Origin: Flavobacterium sp.
Lineage (GTDB): Bacteria > Bacteroidota > Bacteroidia > Flavobacteriales > Flavobacteriaceae
Length of the DNA: 64,000 bases
NCBI GenBank assembly: GCA_030153045.1
Contig: JASLID010000002.1
Coordinates: forward strand, 1 to 64,000
Direction of reading: 5' to 3'
Made by a program: the position numbers and the translations under genes. Below the pieces are notes generated by a model. That model saw only the letters and a list, made by a program, of their open reading frames with translations. It had not been told where the DNA came from and did no database searches. Below are positions 60,585-64,000 of the stretch, one piece after another (position 1 is the stretch's first letter; every line of letters begins with the position of its first letter).

Positions 60585-63500
60585 TTATTTTGAAATTAAA
60601 ATTATTGTTTTTACATCATCAAACTCAATAACTGTACCGTTATCGATGTTTTCCTGAAGAATCAATTCTTCAGTTAAAGTCTCAGCCTTGATATATTCCT
60701 GATTATCTAAAATAGCTTGGTTGATAGTATCCTCTTTTTGAATAGCTACTTTTATTTTATCAGTCACTTCAAAACCTGAATCTTTCCGGATATTTTGGAT
60801 TCGGTTTACTAATTCTCGGGCAATTCCTTCATTTTTGAGTTCATTAGAAATCGTGATGTCTAATGCAACTGTAATTCCGCCTGAATTGGCAACCAACCAA
60901 CCCTCAATATCTTGTGAAGATATTTCCACATCTTCTAATGATAAAGTTATACTTTTTCCTGAAATAACAATGCTTAAGCTGCCATTTCTATCCAAATCAT
61001 TTATCTGTTCCGGAGATAAATTTTGTATCTCATTGGAAATCAAGATCATATCTTTACCAAATCGTGGTCCTAGGGCTTTAAAATTTGGTTTAATTTGTTT
61101 TACCAAAACCCCTGAAGCATCATCTAATAATTCTATTTCTTTTACATTTACTTCGGCCATAATCAGATCCGAAACTGCCTCAATTTCAGCACGTTGATTC
61201 TCGTCAAGTACTGGTATCATTACCTTTTGCAATGGCTGACGCACTTTAATCATTTCCTTCTTACGAAGTGATAAAACCAATGATGAAATGGTCTGAGCCT
61301 TCTGCATTTTGCTTTCTAACGACTTATCAACATATTTTTCAACAAATTCAGGAAATTTCGCCAAATGTACACTTTCGAACTTCTCCCCTTGTGTTGCTTG
61401 TGTTAAATCTCTGTAAAGCTTGTCCATAAAGAACGGTGCAATTGATGCTCCTAGCTTTGAAACATTCACTAAACACGTATATAATGTTTGGTAAGCTGCA
61501 ATCTTATCTTGAGCGTATTCGCCTTTCCAGAAACGACGACGACACAAACGAACGTACCAGTTACTCAGGTTTTCCTGAACGAAGTCAGAAATAGCACGAG
61601 CAGCTTTCGTTGGCTCATAATCAGCATAGAATCCGTCAACATCTTTGATTAATGTATTCAATTCTGATAAAATCCATCGGTCAATTTCCGGTCTTTCCTG
61701 CAAAGGAATTTCCGCTTCTTCATATTTAAACCCGTCGATGTTCGCATATAACGCAAAGAACGAATAGGTATTATATAGTGTTCCGAAGAATTTTCGACGT
61801 ACTTCGGCAACCCCTTCAATATCAAATTTTAAGTTATCCCAAGGATTCGCATTGGCAATCATATACCAACGGGTCGCATCAGGACCATATTCAGCTAAAG
61901 TAGTAAATGGATCTACTGCATTTCCTAGACGTTTGGACATTTTTTGTCCGTTTTTGTCTAACACTAATCCGTTTGAAACTACATTTTTATAGGCTACTTT
62001 ATCGAAAACCAAGGTTCCGATAGCGTGTAAGGTATAGAACCAACCGCGTGTTTGGTCTACTCCCTCGGCGATGAAATCGGCTGGAAATGATTTGTTCCCG
62101 TCGATTAAATCTTTATTTTCAAAAGGATAATGCCATTGTGCGTATGGCATTGCTCCTGAATCGAACCAAACATCAATCAAATCGCTTTCGCGCTTCATTG
62201 GTTTTCCAGATGGTGAAACCAACGTAATATTGTCAACCACATTTTTGTGTAAATCCACTAAATCGTAGTTTTCCTCGGTCATGTTTCCGATTTGGAATCC
62301 TTTAAAAGGATTTACGGATTCTACGCCACTTTGGATTGCCTTTTCGATTTCAGCGTACAATTCTTCTACTGAACCGATTAATATTTCTTCGGTACCGTCT
62401 TCTGTTCTCCAGATTGGCAATGGAATTCCCCAGTAACGTGAGCGAGATAAATTCCAATCGTTCGCGTTTTTCAGCCAGTTCCCGAAACGTCCTTCTCCTG
62501 TTGCTTTAGGCTTCCAGTTGATGGTTTCATTCAGGTCGAACATTCGGTCTTTAACCTCGGTTACTTTGATAAACCAAGAGTCTAATGGGTAGTATAAAAT
62601 TGGTTTATCCGTTCTCCAGCAATGTGGGTAACTGTGAACGTATTTTTCTACTTTAAATGCTTTATTTTCTTCTTTCAAACGAATCGCGATTTCTACATCT
62701 ACTGATTTCTCAGGTGCTTCGCCGTCGTTGTAATATTCGTTCTTTACGTATTTTCCACCCAAATCACCCATGGCAGTAATGAATCGACCTTGTAGGTCAA
62801 CTAAAGGTACTGGATTTTCATTTTCATCCAACACTAACATTGGTGGAACTTCTGGTGTTGCTTCTTTCGCTACTTTAGCGTCATCAGCTCCAAAAGTTGG
62901 CGCTGTGTGTACAATTCCCGTTCCATCTTCTGTAGTTACGAAATCTCCTGAAATCACCCTGAAAGCATTTTCTGGGTTTTGGTATGGTAAGGTGTATGGC
63001 AATAATTGTTCGAATTTGATTCCTACTAAATCTGCTCCTTTGCATTCGGCTAATATTTCGAAAGGAATTTTTTTGTCTCCTTCTTTAAAATTTTCAAAGT
63101 CAGACGCTTCACTCGATTCAAAATAATTTTTAGAAAACTGTTTTCCCACCAAGTTCTTCGCTAAAATCACATTGATTGGTCGGAACGTGTATTGGTTGAA
63201 TGTTTTTACTAAAGCGTACTCAATTTTTGGCCCAACAGTTAAGGCTGTGTTACTCGGTAAAGTCCACGGTGTGGTCGTCCAAGCCAAAAAGTGAATTTCT
63301 TCTAAATCTAAGGCTTCAAATTTGTATTGTTTTAAATTTTTCGAGGTGATGTAATCGTAAAACTTAGCGAATACTTTTTGTCTGTCGGCATCTAAAACTT
63401 TAAACTGCGCTACAATCGTAGTGTCTGTCACATCGCGATACGAACCTGGTTGATTGACTTCGTGTGAAGACAAACCTGTTCCTGCTTTTGGAGAATACGG

Positions 63501-64000
63501 CTGAATAGTGTAGCCTTTGTATAGTAAATCTTTGTTGTAAATCTGTTTTAGCAACCACCAAACCGATTCCATGTATTTGGATTTGTAAGTCACGTAGGGA
63601 TCTTCCATATCGACCCAATACCCCATTTTTTCGGTAAGATCGTTCCACACGTCAGTATAACGCATTACGGTTTTCTTACACGCTTCGTTGTATTCGGCAA
63701 TGGAAATGGTTTTTCCAATGTCTTCTTTGGTGATGCCTAATTCTTTTTCGGTACCTAATTCTACAGGTAAACCGTGAGTATCCCAACCCGCTTTACGCTT
63801 TACTTGGAATCCTTTTTGAGTTTTATAACGACAAAAAATATCTTTAATCGCACGTGCCATCACGTGGTGAATACCCGGCAATCCGTTTGCTGAAGGTGGC
63901 CCTTCAAAAAATACATACGGAGTCGCTCCTTCACGAGAAGTGACGCTTTGTTCAAAGATGTTTTGTTTTTTCCAAAAATCAAGTACTTCAGAGGCCACTG
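60585..64000 (-). CDS. ileS: Isoleucine--tRNA ligase (5' end outside window)
   Basis: About 1137 codons are seen. The frame begins with VASEVLDFWKKQNIF, normally preceded by some 15 residues, so the true start lies beyond position 64000; the GTG at 63998 is an internal Val codon. It charges tRNA-Ile with isoleucine. Class I signature GLPGIHHVMARAIKD (HIGH region) and KNGQKMSKRLGN (KMSKS) are intact, with an editing domain in between (WTTTPWTLPSNTAL, DGTGIVHTAPTFGADD). The C-terminal extension (VLISK ending) is usual. It continues into the DksA-like and lspA genes. Confidence 0.96.
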   Translation of the reverse strand, partial: VASEVLDFWKKQNIFEQSVTSREGATPYVFFEGPPSANGLPGIHHVMARAIKDIFCRYKTQKGFQVKRKAGWDTHGLPVELGTEKELGITKEDIGKTISIAEYNEACKKTVMRYTDVWNDLTEKMGYWVDMEDPYVTYKSKYMESVWWLLKQIYNKDLLYKGYTIQPYSPKAGTGLSSHEVNQPGSYRDVTDTTIVAQFKVLDADRQKVFAKFYDYITSKNLKQYKFEALDLEEIHFLAWTTTPWTLPSNTALTVGPKIEYALVKTFNQYTFRPINVILAKNLVGKQFSKNYFESSEASDFENFKEGDKKIPFEILAECKGADLVGIKFEQLLPYTLPYQNPENAFRVISGDFVTTEDGTGIVHTAPTFGADDAKVAKEATPEVPPMLVLDENENPVPLVDLQGRFITAMGDLGGKYVKNEYYNDGEAPEKSVDVEIAIRLKEENKAFKVEKYVHSYPHCWRTDKPILYYPLDSWFIKVTEVKDRMFDLNETINWKPKATGEGRFGNWLKNANDWNLSRSRYWGIPLPIWRTEDGTEEILIGSVEELYAEIEKAIQSGVESVNPFKGFQIGNMTEENYDLVDLHKNVVDNITLVSPSGKPMKRESDLIDVWFDSGAMPYAQWHYPFENKDLIDGNKSFPADFIAEGVDQTRGWFYTLHAIGTLVFDKVAYKNVVSNGLVLDKNGQKMSKRLGNAVDPFTTLAEYGPDATRWYMIANANPWDNLKFDIEGVAEVRRKFFGTLYNTYSFFALYANIDGFKYEEAEIPLQERPEIDRWILSELNTLIKDVDGFYADYEPTKAARAISDFVQENLSNWYVRLCRRRFWKGEYAQDKIAAYQTLYTCLVNVSKLGASIAPFFMDKLYRDLTQATQGEKFESVHLAKFPEFVEKYVDKSLESKMQKAQTISSLVLSLRKKEMIKVRQPLQKVMIPVLDENQRAEIEAVSDLIMAEVNVKEIELLDDASGVLVKQIKPNFKALGPRFGKDMILISNEIQNLSPEQINDLDRNGSLSIVISGKSITLSLEDVEISSQDIEGWLVANSGGITVALDITISNELKNEGIARELVNRIQNIRKDSGFEVTDKIKVAIQKEDTINQAILDNQEYIKAETLTEELILQENIDNGTVIEFDDVKTIILISK

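Noticed and set aside
63996..63998. GTG as start codon of ileS
   Set aside because: The codon falls within the conserved VASEVLDFWKK segment; relatives have additional residues before it, so the gene simply crosses the window edge.
1..64000. Search for defence islands, biosynthetic clusters, prophage or transposases
   Set aside because: All large frames are assigned to housekeeping families; no hallmark gene of these systems was seen on either strand.

Overview
The window is chromosomal DNA from a member of the Flavobacteriaceae, most likely a Flavobacterium. The evidence is the low GC content, the family-level gene content (GldM-free but typical Bacteroidetes genes such as a eukaryote-like glycyl-tRNA synthetase, a CarboxypepD-regulated TonB receptor, an OmpA protein with thrombospondin-type-3 repeats, and an rnc / IPExxxVDY / pyk order), and many promoters of the Bacteroidetes type (TTG, about 17-20 bp, TAnnTTTG). 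I see no rRNA, tRNA, CRISPR array, transposase, integrase or phage gene. Most of the window is ordinary core genome.

Layout. 1-8.7 kb: rpmF start and its DUF177 partner, pdxA, ribE, glyS, a coiled-coil membrane protein, comF, an Ig-like lipoprotein, an omega-amidase-like hydrolase and a thioredoxin. 8.7-12.3 kb: the succinate dehydrogenase operon sdhC-sdhA-sdhB with a clear promoter and terminator. 12.5-17.3 kb: a lipoprotein, a Crp/Fnr regulator, an aminopeptidase P and two alpha/beta hydrolases. 17.3-26.5 kb: AddB-like and AddA-like recombination proteins separated by an OmpA protein and kbl, then a GNAT acetyltransferase. 26.6-32.3 kb: sod, a 473-bp intergenic region, and a minus-strand run purN-rnhA-START-pfkB-purF. 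32.5-38.2 kb: acpP, fabF, rnc, an interrupting 1-kb island, the IPExxxVDY gene and pyk. 38.2-47 kb: dinB, a CYTH protein, an RlpA-like protein, a four-helix membrane protein, a TonB receptor, pgi and an M23 peptidase. 47.1-53.3 kb: aromatic amino acid catabolism (tryptophan 2,3-dioxygenase, hppD, hmgA) plus a DUF3108 protein and an amino acid permease. 53.4-64 kb: a patatin-Omp85 protein, uvrC, an M14 aspartoacylase-like protein, 5-formyl-THF cyclo-ligase, a small His-rich lipoprotein, lspA, a DksA-like protein and ileS, which runs off the window.

The most interesting material is non-coding. Between sod and purF lie two tandem copies of a roughly 73-nt minus-strand transcription unit. Each has a perfect or near-perfect Bacteroidetes promoter, a conserved RNA body, its own intrinsic terminator with a covarying stem, and a pair of 10-bp direct repeats with 20-bp period just upstream of the -33 box. 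They look like a duplicated small RNA pair under activator control, possibly a LytTR-type response regulator. A second candidate RNA of about 110 nt with its own promoter and terminator sits between hppD and the DUF3108 gene. Downstream of rnc a degraded copy of the 3' end of rnc brackets a 1-kb island that holds one unknown lipoprotein gene, as expected for an old insertion into the end of rnc. Two copies of a structured intergenic repeat (near dinB and hppD) keep their stem although the stem sequence differs. Finally, a GC-richer block appears to have replaced the start region of the patatin gene.
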